Assembly: GCA_027922465.2 (NCBI GenBank)
Contig: BQMF02000060.1
Location: 868,001-932,000 of the forward strand
Direction of reading: 5' to 3'
DNA: 64,000 nt
Source: Turritopsis dohrnii
Taxonomy: Eukaryota > Cnidaria > Hydrozoa > Anthoathecata > Oceaniidae
The translations under genes and the position numbers were made by a program. This document shows positions 1 through 10,014 of the stretch, piece by piece. Position 1 is the stretch's first letter. Each line of letters begins with the position of its first letter. The notes under the pieces were generated by a model. It was not told where the DNA came from. It ran no database searches and saw only the letters and a program-made list of their open reading frames with translations.

Positions 1-32
1 CTTCCAGAAGAAGTAAAATTTTGTTAACCTAC

Positions 33-356
33 TTGTTACAATAACTCTTCCCAGTTCTAATTCTATCTCTTTTCCTCCTTTAACGTATGCACTGCACTGA
101 TAGTATCCTGTATCACGCGAAACTACATTTGACACAACGAATGCTTGTCCAACTTTACTCACACGATCTTGAAAGCTGGGAAGTGCGTTCACAAATGGAA
201 CAGACGAAGACATGCGTTTATTTAAAAACACAGTAGCATCTATGATATTAGTTGTGCAATTGATGGTAAACGATTCTTCCACAGAAACAAATTTCATTGG
301 TGGTATTAGAGGATTGTTTTTGAAATACCACGGTTCAGCCACAAATTTCAAATTCT
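33..356 (-). CDS. Ig exon type A, copy 1
   Basis: Third copy of the type A Ig exon, 324 nt, acceptor at 358-357 and donor GTAGGT at 32-27. It is the most diverged of the three A copies (for example VFLNKRM where copies 2 and 3 have VFLKKRM). The following exon lies outside the window. Confidence 0.68.
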
Positions 357-3300
357 CTAGAATATTAAAAAAAAAAAAAACAATTTACATAGGCAGTATA
401 TCTCCTAACAAAATCGCCAATAATTATACCAATTCTGATCATAATCATGGCTAAATAGCATGATCTCTAAAGATAATGTACTATTACATATGGAGCTGAG
501 AGTTAAAATAAAATAATAAATAACAATGCAATAAGTGAATGAAGCGAAACTTACTTGCTAGCTCCACCTTAACTGACTTTTGAGTTGGATGACGAGTTCC
601 AACTTTGCGCTTACAAACGTATGTGCCAACATCACTTTGACTAAATTGATTGAATACAAGCATTTCAACATCAATATATTGGCCATCGCTAGTCCGCTCT
701 TCACTTCTTATAATTCTTGACTCATCAATTAACTGCAATGTTCCACCAACATCACGATACCAATTCAAATAGGAATCCTTCACAGATGGTTTGCCAATTT
801 GCTTACATGTCAAGGTTTCTTTTTCCTGCAGCGCAAACTCAACCACTGGCAAGTCTGGATAAATTTCAGGGTCCCTATCCCTGTAATCTGAAATGATAAA
901 CATTAGTACCTATGAAAATATAGTGCCTCAGAGCTAACAAAACAGTTGTTGATGGCAAATGCTTTAAGGCAAACAAAAAGATGGAAATAGCATGAAAACT
1001 GTAAATTAATAATACTTCAAGACCTGAATTCAAGATTTAGGGGCTGGGTAAATGGGAGAAATTATCCCACTTAGCCGGGACAGAAATTCTTATGGGTGTT
1101 CTTTGTCCCGAGTTTTCATGAAAAAACCCATCCCAGAAAAGCGGGACAGAACTTTATCCGCCATCTTTAAAGCTTGCTTTGAAAATTATTTCTCACACGC
1201 ACGCAGCTGATGTCAGATAAAATCTAAAATCGTCCCGTCTCGGTGTTATATGAGCAAAAAACGTCCCAGCTACACGACATGCGGTTTCTCTGCAAGCGAG
1301 ATGCCGTTTAAGCGGGATGATTTTTTTATCATATAACCGAAATTTGATAAAATAAAAGAAATGAATTCAATAACGAGATCTTGTTAAAACGTTTAATTGA
1401 AATAGCTTAGTCATGTATTCTTGTACCCAGTAATCACAAAGGCGTTGTTTGGACGTTGTTTGGACGTCGTATTCCATCGTCGCTTGACGGTCGTTTAATG
1501 GTCGAAATGGAAACACCAAAACAACGTCGGATTTTGACGTCAAAACGACGATTAAAAATAGCCAAAAATGACGTTGTACGGATGTTGTGCTACGGTCAAA
1601 TGACCGAAAACAACATTGAATTGACGTTGTAGCATGGTCAAATTAACGCGAAGGGTAATGACAGCAAATGAAAAGTCAGCAGCTTGAATCGAACCATGAT
1701 CTCTCGCTTGAACTCTGAGAGTGGTAACCACTACACTACGGATCCTTGAGAGAAAAAATGCCATGTAACTTTTGCTTGCTTTTTAAAACATGCAACTGTT
1801 CGCAGTGTACAGTTCACAAACCATCGTTTCTTTCTTAATCTTAGATTATATTAATTCATTCAAATTGAATAGATAATGGAAGACACATTTTTCATGGGTT
1901 TCAAGATAATAACCTTACGAACTAAATTGAATATAAAATGCAAAGTTCTTTTGACGTCGAAAGAAAGTCAGTATTGACTGTAAGTAAATAAATGATTTTA
2001 ATAGCATAAACACAAAATTACAGTATATACCATTCTAGTCACGACATCAGCTTTCAACCATTGTAAGATTTTGAAATATTTTTTTTTCCGGTCGCAACGT
2101 TTTCTTAACGTCGGTTAATGGTCGTTTTTGGTTACGACGTTAGAATGACCATAAAACAACGTTGTATTGACGTCGTGTGATAACTGGGTAAGATAGATTG
2201 ATTAACTATCCTTAACGTTTGTTGACTGTGTGAGCCAATGATTTAAAAAAGAATGTCTATAGGAAAGGTTTCTGTTTAGTGGCTTTCATTCTATCATGAC
2301 TTCCAGAAGAAGTAAAATTTTGTTAACCTACTTGTTACAATAACTCTTCCCAGTTCTAATTCTATCTCTTTTCCTCCTTCAACATATGCTTTGCACTGAT
2401 AGTATCCTGTATCACGCAAAACTACATTTGACACAACGAATGCTTGTCCAACTTTACTCACACGATCTTGAAAGCTGGGAAGTGCGTTCACAAATGAAAC
2501 AGACGAAGACATGCGTTTTTTTAAAAACACAGCAGCATCTATGATATTAGTTGTGCAATTGATGGTAAACGATTCTTCCACAGAAACAATTTTCATTGGT
2601 GGTATTAGAGGATTGTTTTTGAAATACCACGGTTCAACCACAAATTTCAAATTCTCTAGAATATTTAAAAAAAAAAAAAAACAATTCACATAGGCAGTAT
2701 ATCTCCTAACAAAATCGCCTTTAGTTATACCAATTTTTATCATAGTCATGGCTAAATAGTATGATCTCTAAAGATAATGGACTATTACATATGGAGCTGA
2801 GAGTTAAAATAAAATAATAAATAACAATGCAATAAGTGAATGAAGCGAAACTTACTTGCTAGCTCCACCTTAACTGACTTTTGAGTTGGATGACGAGTTC
2901 CAACTTTGCGCTTACAAACGTATGTGCCAACATCACTTTGACTAAATTGATTGAATACAAGCATTTCAACATCAATATATTGGCCATCGCTAGTCCGCTC
3001 TTCACTTCTTATAATTCTTGACTCATCAATTAACTGCAATGTTCCACCAACATCACGATACCAATTCAAATAGGAATCCTTCACAGATGGTTTGCCAATT
3101 TGCTTACATGTCAAGGTTTCTTTTTCCTGCAGCGCAAACTCGACCACCGGCAAGTCTGGATAAATTTCAGGGTCCCTATCCCTGTAATCTGAAATGATAA
3201 ACATTAGTACCTATAAAAATATAGTGCCTCAGAGCTAACAAAACAGTTGTTGATGGCAAATGTTTTAAGGCAAACAAAAAGATGGAAATAGCATGAAAAC

Positions 3301-5857
3301 TGTAAATTAATAATACTTCAAGACCTGAATTTAAGATTTAGGGGCTGGGTAAATGGGAGAAATTATCCCACTTAGCCGGGACAGAAATTCTTATGGGTGT
3401 TCTTTGTCCCGAGTTTTCATGAAAAAACCCATCCCAGAAAAGCGGGACAGAACTTTATCCGCCATCTTTAAAGCTTGCTTTGAAAATTATTTCTCACAAC
3501 ACGCATGCGGCTGATGTCAGATAAAATCTAAAATCGTCCCGTCTCGGTGTTATATGCGCAAAAAACGTCCCAGCTAGACAAGATGCGGTTTCTCTGCAAG
3601 CGAGATGCCGTTTAAGCGGGATGATTTTTTTATCATATAACCGAAATTTGATAAAATAAAAGAAATGAATTCAATAACGAGATCTTGTTAAAACGTTTAA
3701 TTGAAATAGCTTAGTCATGTATTCTTGTACCCAGTAATCACAAAGGCGTTGTTTGGACGTTGTTTGGACGTCGTATTCCATCGTCGCTTGACGGTCGTTT
3801 AATGGTCGAAATGGAAACACCAAAACAACGTCGGATTTTGACGTCAAAACGACGATTAAAAATAGCCAAAAATGACGTTGTACGGATGTTGTGCTACGGT
3901 CAAATGACCGAAAACAACATTGAATTGACGTTGTAGCATGGTCAAATTAACGCGAAGGGTAATGACAGCAAATGAAAAGTCAGCAGCTTGAATCGAACCA
4001 TGATCTCTCGCTTGAACTCTGAGAGTGGTAACCACTACACTACGGATCCTTGAGAGAAAAAATGCCATGTAACTTTTGCTTGCTTTTTAAAACATGCAAC
4101 TGTTCGCAGTGTACAGTTCACAAACCATCGTTTCTTTCTTAATCTTAGATTATATTAATTCATTCAAATTGAATAGATAATGGAAGACACATTTTTCATG
4201 GGTTTCAAGATAATAACCTTACGAACTAAATTGAATATAAAATGCAAAGTTCTTTTGACGTCGAAAGAAAGTCAGTATTGACTGTAAGTAAATAAATGAT
4301 TTTAATAGCATAAACACAAAATTACAGTATATACCATTCTAGTCACGACATCAGCTTTCAACCATTGTAAGATTTTGAAATATTTTTTTTTCCGGTCGCA
4401 ACGTTTTCTTAACGTCGGTTAATGGTCGTTTTTGGTTACGACGTTAGAATGACCATAAAACAACGTTGTATTGACGTCGTGTGATAACTGGGTAAGATAG
4501 ATTGATTAACTATCCTTAACGTTTGTTGACTGTGTGAGCCAATGATTTAAAAAAGAATGTCTATAGGAAAGGTTTCTGTTTAGTGGCTTTCATTCTATCA
4601 TGACTTCCAGAAGAAGTAAAATTTTGTTAACCTACTTGTTACAATAACTCTTCCCAGTTCTAATTCTATCTCTTTTCCTCCTTCAACATATGCTTTGCAC
4701 TGATAGTATCCTGTATCACGCAAAACTACATTTGACACAACGAATGCTTGTCCAACTTTACTCACACGATCTTGAAAGCTGGGAAGTGCGTTCACAAATG
4801 AAACAGACGAAGACATGCGTTTTTTTAAAAACACAGCAGCATCTATGATATTAGTTGTGCAATTGATGGTAAACGATTCTTCCACAGAAACAAATTTCAT
4901 TGGTGGTATTAGAGGATTGTTTTTGAAATACCACGGTTCAACCACAAATTTCAAGTTCTCTAGAAAAGGTTTTTAAAAAAAACAAGTTACATATGGCAGT
5001 AAATGTCGTAACGAAAACGCCAATAATTATACCAACTCTGACCACAATTATTATGCCCCACTTTTTAGTTTTTGCCTCATTTTGTAATTTCTGCCCCACT
5101 TTGTAATCTTTGCCCCGTTTTGTAATTTTTAGCTGCCCCAATCAGAACTCAGTCCAAATTTGGCCCGAATTGCCCAATTTAGTGAAGTTATTTGATAGTT
5201 CTTATAAACCTGTATGAATAAAATTTTGGTGAAACACATCTTATTTAGTCAGTAAAAAGGACAGGAAATTACAAAGTGGGGCAGATAGTAATTACAAAGT
5301 GGTGCATCTTGAAAATTACAAAGTGGTGCATCTTGAAAATTACAAAGTGGGGCATGACAACAATCATGGCTAAAACATGTGTTCTCTGAAGATAATGGAC
5401 TATTGTATATAGATTTGCACTATGCTGATATCAACAGAAATAGAATAATTGGGAAATGGTCTGGGAAAGAGCAGCGGTTTATTTTGACAATACTTATCAA
5501 CATAGTAACAAAGTGATTGACTCTTTCGTGGAGATTATCTCGCAAGAAAACTGCAGACACTTTTTTCTCAACCTTATGATAGTTCATTATCTTGAAGTTA
5601 TGTTTAAAATAATTGTCATTAATGACAACAAGTTGAGTTGAATGTTGAATGTTGAAGGAAAAGTCCAGTGAAGTGAAGTGAAGTCGACTCCTCTTTGGAG
5701 GGATTAATATTTCACATTTTTTCATTCAACTTAATGTTGCTGCTTGTTGAAAACAATGAAATAAAAGGGAACAATTCAACTTACCAGCAGAATCCACGGG
5801 AACCAGAGAAATCAGATTGAAATGAATAATCAACACAATATTGATGACATAAAACAT
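33..5857 (-). CDS. Ig-superfamily receptor-like gene, partial (signal peptide plus five Ig exons; 3' end outside window)
   Basis: Minus-strand gene read 5'->3' as a signal-peptide exon (5857-5785), Ig exon A3 (4959-4636), B2 (3188-2856), A2 (2655-2332), B1 (887-555) and A1 (356-33), running off the left edge. Every exon has a minus-strand AG acceptor and GT donor. All junctions visible in the window are phase 1, so the Ig exons (324 and 333 nt) are symmetric 1-1 modules, the usual arrangement for Ig exon shuffling. The predicted product starts with a cleavable signal peptide and continues D1-D2-D1-D2-D1. Type B keeps the Ig Cys, Trp and YxC positions; type A keeps both Cys but lacks the core Trp. 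Role by family: cell-surface recognition or adhesion. Whether it is membrane-anchored or secreted cannot be seen. Near-identity of the copies implies a recent duplication or an assembly effect. I do not recognise a specific orthologue. Confidence 0.75.
555..887 (-). CDS. Ig exon type B, copy 1
   Basis: 333-nt phase 1-1 exon with acceptor CATTTCAG and donor GTAAGT; the translation is the same as copy 2. The few nucleotide differences from copy 2 (for example near 861-867) are silent. Confidence 0.75.
1041..1345. repeat. Dispersed repeat rich in GCGGGA / TCCCGC motifs (copy 1)
   Basis: Intron segment with repeated inverted GC-rich motifs (AGCCGGGAC, AGCGGGAC, TCGTCCCGTCTCGG, TAAGCGGGATGA) standing out from AT-rich surroundings. 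It looks like a degenerate MITE. The class and exact ends are not resolved. Confidence 0.4.
1426..2188. mobile_element. 763-bp MITE with CCCAGTNATCACA ends, TA duplication (copy 1)
   Basis: Left end CCCAGTAATCACA and right end TGTGATAACTGGG are inverted repeats flanked by TA on both sides (1424-1425 and 2189-2190). Both subterminal regions are rich in ACGTCGT / ACGACGT palindromes. There is no transposase. It contains a tRNA-like stretch on the minus strand (1679-1750). The superfamily is uncertain. Confidence 0.75.
1679..1750 (-). other. tRNA-like sequence inside the MITE (pseudo-tRNA, copy 1)
   Basis: On the minus strand there is an A-box-like TAGTGTAGTGGTTACCA, an anticodon-stem-like CTCTC/GAGAG pair and a B-box-like GGTTCGATTC at the right spacing. 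The acceptor arms do not pair and the anticodon loop is too long, so this is a tRNA-derived relic, not a working tRNA. The D-arm resembles tRNA-Val or tRNA-Glu types. Confidence 0.55.
2332..2655 (-). CDS. Ig exon type A, copy 2
   Basis: 324-nt phase 1-1 exon with the same acceptor, donor and Cys pair as copy 3. It differs from copy 3 by substitutions such as Ile for Phe after IPPMK. It is preceded by a poly-T tract (poly-A on the plus strand near 2666) that serves as the polypyrimidine tract. Confidence 0.72.
2856..3188 (-). CDS. Ig exon type B, copy 2
   Basis: A 333-nt phase 1-1 exon between acceptor TCATTTCAG and donor GTAAGT. It encodes a canonical Ig fold: Cys in ETLTCKQIG, Trp in YLNWYRD and Cys in SDVGTYVCKRK. 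Its visible translation matches copy 1 (555-887). Confidence 0.75.
3342..3650. repeat. Dispersed repeat rich in GCGGGA / TCCCGC motifs (copy 2)
   Basis: Paralogue of the segment at 1041-1345, carried along by the 2.3 kb tandem duplication. It differs at a few bases. Confidence 0.4.
3730..4492. mobile_element. 763-bp MITE with CCCAGTNATCACA ends (copy 2)
   Basis: Same-length copy of the element at 1426-2188 with TA flanks. It was copied as part of the tandem duplication rather than by independent insertion, because the flanking intron sequence is also shared. Confidence 0.75.
3983..4054 (-). other. tRNA-like sequence inside the MITE (pseudo-tRNA, copy 2)
   Basis: Copy of 1679-1750, offset by 2,304 bp, with the same A-box and B-box-like blocks on the minus strand. 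Confidence 0.55.
4636..4959 (-). CDS. Ig exon type A, copy 3 (first Ig domain)
   Basis: Acceptor TTTTCTAG, then a 324-nt phase 1-1 exon ending at a GTAGGT donor. It encodes one Ig domain with the first Cys in FTINCTTN and the second in the DTGYYQC motif. The position normally held by the core Trp is AAVFLKK, so the Trp is missing. Differs from copies 1 and 2 at a few codons only. Confidence 0.72.
5053..5355. mobile_element. MITE built of repeated TGCCCCACTTTGTAATTT arms
   Basis: The left arm has about four copies of TGCCCCACTTTGTAAT-like units and the right arm the inverted ATTACAAAGTGGGGCA units; the ends are ATGCCCCAC and GTGGGGCAT. The equivalent positions in the first two tandem units lack it, giving an empty site. 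It lies in the intron between the signal-peptide exon and Ig exon A3. Confidence 0.7.
5785..5857 (-). CDS. Signal-peptide exon of the Ig gene
   Basis: ATG at 5857-5855 opens 24 codons plus one base before a GTAAG donor (5784-5780). The peptide begins MFYVINIVLII, is strongly hydrophobic and ends near VPVDSA, a plausible signal-peptidase site. Its phase 1 end fits the phase 1 start of the following Ig exon. It is too short to be found as a simple ORF. Confidence 0.72.
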
Positions 5858-6370
5858 TTTAATTTGGATTTGTCGTAATAGTGAATTAGATTTATCTAAA
5901 CAAAATATAATAAATTGAGATTGATTGCCTCCATTCAGAGAATATTAGCACTGCACATGTGTTAAGAAGACAATCCTCTCAAATCTTTCAAAGAACAATT
6001 ACTCTTGTGAAATTGTTTCATTGATTTTATCAACTGATGCTACAAACAACTATATATAATAAAAAGTTTCTTGGTAAAGTTTTTGAGGTAACCAAAATCA
6101 AAAAAATCCCGCATGAAACAAAATAATATAATAGTTACTGAAAGTAAAACAATTTTGATTCTTCAATTCGAAAAGGCTAAAGGAAATTGTGTGATTCTTT
6201 CAGTTTTAAATTCCATTTTCCTAAAATAAAATATATACCAAGTATAGCATATTCACAAAGAAAACATAATGATGAAATATTGAAAATGCTTCTTCAACAT
6301 CATCAGCGTCATCAACCATGTCCAATGTTTGTTCGATTTTATCGATAACAGTATTTGCAGTTGAACCATA

Positions 6371-7556
6371 TGGAGCGCAATTTGTGTCATTAATATTTTT
6401 GGATATCAAATTACTCTTAATGAACTATGCTTTCGATTTTGAATAGTTTTACGTTTTTTACGTCTTTCGCATTGTTTGTTTTGTCAAAAGATTGTTTTTG
6501 ATATTTACTTTTTATTTTTGGAAAAATTTATTTTTAATAAAATGCAAAGAATTCTCTGCAAAAAGAATTTTTTGAGAAAAATAATTTTCTTGATAAAAAC
6601 AATTTTCGGCATAAATGTTTTGCGAGGTGCTGTCGTAAACAAATTCACTAAACAAACATGGCGGACAACGACCCACGAGCCTTGCTAAGAAATTGTGCTG
6701 AAGCACTTCTGAATGTTGTCAATAGCTTAGATCCCCAAATAAGAACTGATCAAATGAGTGTGCAGTCAGAGTTATCTACGCTTTTCCGTGGAAGAAGAGC
6801 CCCCTCTACATCTGGTAATAATGGCGGTGGTGCCAGCGTTAGGGCAAGAACAACAATAACAACAACAGCAGCACCAACTACAACGACTGTTAGTTCTTCT
6901 TTCAGATCATACCCACCAAGTCTCGACTTCATAATAGGTCAAATGAATTTGACATTAGTTTGTTTAGCACAAACAGAGAATGCCAATGTTCCTGATGGAA
7001 ATTATAAAATGGCCCTTGTTGTTGCAGGCTTAGGCGAAAAAAGGATTCAGTTTTCTCTAACGAGGTCATTCAACGATTTTGATTCTACCTTGAAGTCAAA
7101 TTTTGGAAAACTAGAAGGTTTTCATCAGTTTCTGCACTAAGTTCACTAATAAAACCGATTAAGATTTGGGAAAACTGATGTGCTACATGTGTTACTGCCG
7201 CCATCTTGTTTGTTACAGCATTTCTGTTAGCCGTCTCCAGTGTCCAATATTTCAAGAAAAATTCTTAGTTCGAAAACAAGATCATCACGAAAATAAGTAT
7301 ATTTATCAAAAATAATAAAAGAACCGAAAATTATTGTTTACCAAAAACAAAAAAGAATGGTATAACGAAAAATGACATTTATCAAGAATTATAGTTTCAA
7401 TCCGAAAATAATACAAACATTGTAAATAATAGAATATGCATCCGAAAATTTAGTTTTGACAAAATAAATTTCTTATTTACATTTACCAAAAACGTATTTT
7501 TTATCCTCTACAGAATTTAGGTTTTCGAAAATATTAATGGCACATATTGCGCTCCA
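6371..7556. mobile_element. 1.19 kb TIR element with TGGAGCGCAA ends and one ORF
   Basis: The left end TGGAGCGCAATTTGTGTCAT and the inverted right end TGGAGCGCAATATGTGCCAT match closely and the match continues inward. TA flanks both sides (6369-6370, 7557-7558). The subterminal DNA is filled with degenerate AAAATAATTTTC-type repeats. The interior holds a 160-codon ORF but no recognisable transposase, so it is probably non-autonomous. Confidence 0.7.
6658..7140 (+). CDS. Transposon-borne ORF of the SLFRGR / GLGEK type, function unknown
   Basis: A 160-codon ORF starting at an ATG preceded by AACAAAC. The N-terminal part (about residues 1-50) is predicted helical and ends at LSTLFRGRRAP, followed by a low-complexity Ser/Thr/Gly/Ala linker (about 50-85) and a C-terminal part with AGLGEKRIQFSL near residues 120-132. 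From memory, similar N-terminal ORFs recur in cnidarian and fish mobile elements that sometimes carry a HECT-like domain; I cannot run a search to confirm. The last residues (GFHQFLH) look like the product of a frameshift. It sits inside a TIR element, so it is probably a transposon gene or an abandoned exon of one. Confidence 0.5.
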   Translation: MADNDPRALLRNCAEALLNVVNSLDPQIRTDQMSVQSELSTLFRGRRAPSTSGNNGGGASVRARTTITTTAAPTTTTVSSSFRSYPPSLDFIIGQMNLTLVCLAQTENANVPDGNYKMALVVAGLGEKRIQFSLTRSFNDFDSTLKSNFGKLEGFHQFLH

Positions 7557-8636
7557 TAATAACAGTTACTGAAAGTAAAACAATTAGAAAGTGAATTGTT
7601 AACCGAGAAGCTCCTGCTATATTTTAACTTGTTTTGTTTGTTATCTTCTAATGATGAAACACCAACTGGAATTTCAATATTTATTGACTTTTTCAAGATT
7701 GACAATAAGGAATCCTTTGAAATAGATATATATCATGACTATATAATTCTATTTCACGATACATCTTACATTCCATTTGCTTTCCAAAGCCACAGATTGC
7801 TAAAATTGCACCAGAAAGTGGGAATCTCAAAAGACGTCCAAATCACATCTACACTGAGACGTCTCGATGACATCCCAACGACATCGTAACGACGTCGCAG
7901 GATTATGACATTTACTCGTTCATCTTCGTAAAGTCGTCGTAGAGACGTCATTCCAAGACGTCCCTAAGACGTCGCGAAATCGTCGCGAAATGGGAATCCC
8001 TAAAGACGTCCCAATCACATCTTCACTGAGACGTCTGGACGACATAGTAACGATATTGCAACGACGTCAATCTCTGGCCATAACGACATCGTAAAGACGT
8101 CCGATTAACAACCTCCTTTTTCTGAGATCATAGGCCAACTATGTTGGCGTCATCAAAACAACAAAACATACCAATATCTCCTTTTTAATTCTTTTTAAAA
8201 ATTTACAACGCAATAATTTACAATTCACCATACACTAGCTAATTTGTTATCAAGTTTTAAAATTTTGAATCACTTGTGGTTCCACATTTAAAATTCCGTT
8301 CGGGAAGCCTTTTTGAAATTTCGGCAACCTCTCTGTCGATCAGGCGATCTTACAGCATGAAAAGGGTTTTTTTATGTCATCTACAGTGCCTTTATGATGC
8401 TACAGTACCGAAACTAAGTTCAACAAGAATGTATAAATATGTATAAATATACTTGCCGAATGGATTCAGAAAACAGAAACAGGGATTAACTTTTGAGGGA
8501 TTAAATTTTGCAGATGGGGTCAAAATTTGTAAATTCCGTGAAATTTAATTTAGCACTTAAAGTACGTATTCAAGATTAAGCATACCTGAGAATGTCAACT
8601 TTATCGACAATTTTTGCTTTCGATGGATTACAATCA

Positions 8637-8738
8637 TTATGTGCTTCGAGTGTTTCTTTTGTTCAACCCACATTTAACACAGAATTTTCCGGTGACCTTA
8701 TTGCCACATTGGCCGCAATAACAACAAGTTTCCGCCAT
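8637..8738 (-). CDS. 33-residue zinc-ribbon peptide or exon
   Basis: Minus-strand ATG at 8738 opens a 33-codon ORF ending in TAA. The peptide includes CCYCGQCGNKVTGKFCVKCG, two CxxCG knuckles spaced as in small zinc-ribbon domains. It is Cys-rich and unlike the surrounding AT-rich noise. It may be a first exon of a larger transposon gene, because coding does not continue past the stop. Only its position within the 7811-9901 element links it to transposition. Confidence 0.45.
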   Translation of the reverse strand: MAETCCYCGQCGNKVTGKFCVKCGLNKRNTRST

Positions 8739-9028
8739 TTTACTTTTTTTAAAAGAAACCGACTTCGTAAAACTACCGGTTTTTAAAACACGGATTTACA
8801 AAACTTTGAAACTCGGATTTAAACTTTGAAACGTTTAAACTTAGAAGTTGCGTCGCCATCCAAATAAGTCCATTTACGATCGAGTAAAGAAGAAAGTAAA
8901 CTAAACAATCACAATTGATTTTTTTTGTATCATTTGAAAGAGTTTCAAAAATGATGAAAGTCAGCTTTAAAATTTTGAAAAAAACATTTTTTGTTCACGG
9001 CAAAGTGACAATCACAATGTCAAAGAAG

Positions 9029-9187
9029 TCAAGCACCTTTATAGTAATCTTTAGCTAAATCTGTAAACTTCGTCCAACCCTGACTTCCTAGACTTTGAAA
9101 CTTCTCGTTTTTCTTAATCACACCATTACACAATAAACATTTGTTTTCGCCACCAGGATCTAAACTTAAAAACGATGCAGGAGCCAT
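9029..9187 (-). CDS. 52-residue ORF with a CxxC knuckle, probable N-terminal exon of a transposon protein
   Basis: Minus-strand ATG at 9187, 52 codons, TGA at 9031-9029. The peptide starts MAPASFLSLDPGGENKCLLC and continues with SLGSQGWTKF. The pattern (hydrophobic start, DPGGENKCxLC, then a Gly-Trp block) resembles N-termini I associate with cnidarian repetitive-element proteins. A possible donor (AAAGGTGC) near the end means it could be spliced to another exon. No catalytic domain is visible downstream. Confidence 0.42.
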   Translation of the reverse strand: MAPASFLSLDPGGENKCLLCNGVIKKNEKFQSLGSQGWTKFTDLAKDYYKGA

Positions 9188-10014
9188 GTGGACTAACGAA
9201 AATGAATGCTATTGATTGAATATTGAATATCGAATACCCTAACACCTCAATGCAAGTGCTTCATATGTTAGATGGGGGATAACACATCGCCTTGATAATT
9301 CATTAACTGTTACTACAAAGATACTCTCGCTTATGTATTCTCACACAACGTAGAAATGAAACTGCTGAGTCAGCATTTTTTGCTCAGTGAATTTACTTAT
9401 GTGGAAAAGATCAGAAATCAAATTCTGACCAAAATTGAGGGGTTACATGTCACATAGTCGAAAATTAGCGAATTAAATTTATTTGCAAGATTTTTTCTAG
9501 TCCTTTTCTATGACGTCATCAAATTGTTTAAGGACCTAAAAAACCTCAGGACTAAATTTTCAGGCATATGTTTTTATACAATTTTTGCTCCATTTTAAAA
9601 GATCTTTCGAATGATGTATAATAATATGACTTTTGAGAAGATAAAATTTTTACTTACCGTAATCTATGACGTAATCAATCACGTGACATACAGGCATTTC
9701 CAAAAAAGTCACCTGGCAGATTTTAATGACTGCAGAATGAAATTTGAAAATTTTTATCAGGTCCCAAATTGATCGTAAAAGGATCCCAATTGCGACGTCC
9801 CATTTTCAGACGTCCCTACGACGTCGTAAAGCGATCTCAAAACCAAACGACCATTTTACGATTAAAATGAGACGTCTCAAAGACGTCGTGTGCCCACTGG
9901 GTATCTGTATTATCATGTTTATTTAAATATCAGCTTCACTACTCACTACTTGGCGTCTAGTGTGGTTATAATAATTGTAATAATTCTACGCAAACAGCGA
10001 ATGAAAAAGAAGTT

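Larger units (their letters stand above)
1..5405. repeat. 2.30 kb tandem duplication (two full units and a partial third)
   Basis: The sequence starting at 1 recurs at 2300 and 4604 (spacing 2,299 and 2,304 bp) with very few differences over exon A, exon B, introns and an embedded MITE. The third unit resembles the others as far as about 5,405, apart from an inserted MITE, and then diverges. The duplication multiplied the A-B exon pair. Confidence 0.93.
7811..9901 (-). mobile_element. 2.1 kb DNA element with ACGTC-rich ends and minus-strand zinc-ribbon ORFs
   Basis: The left end (CCAGAAAGTGGGAATCTC) and the inverted right end (ATACCCAGTGGGCACACGAC) are related but diverged, and both lead into arrays of GACGTC / ACGTCGT motifs. 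An internal direct repeat pairs 7819-7902 with about 7990-8072. Two short minus-strand ORFs with zinc-binding Cys patterns lie inside. The exact ends and superfamily are uncertain. Confidence 0.45.

Noticed and set aside
1679..1750. Functional tRNA gene
   Set aside because: The A and B boxes are recognisable but the acceptor stem does not pair and the anticodon loop is too long.
8592..8786. 64-codon plus-strand ORF
   Set aside because: Opposite strand of the Cys-rich zinc-ribbon ORF, which has the better protein signal.
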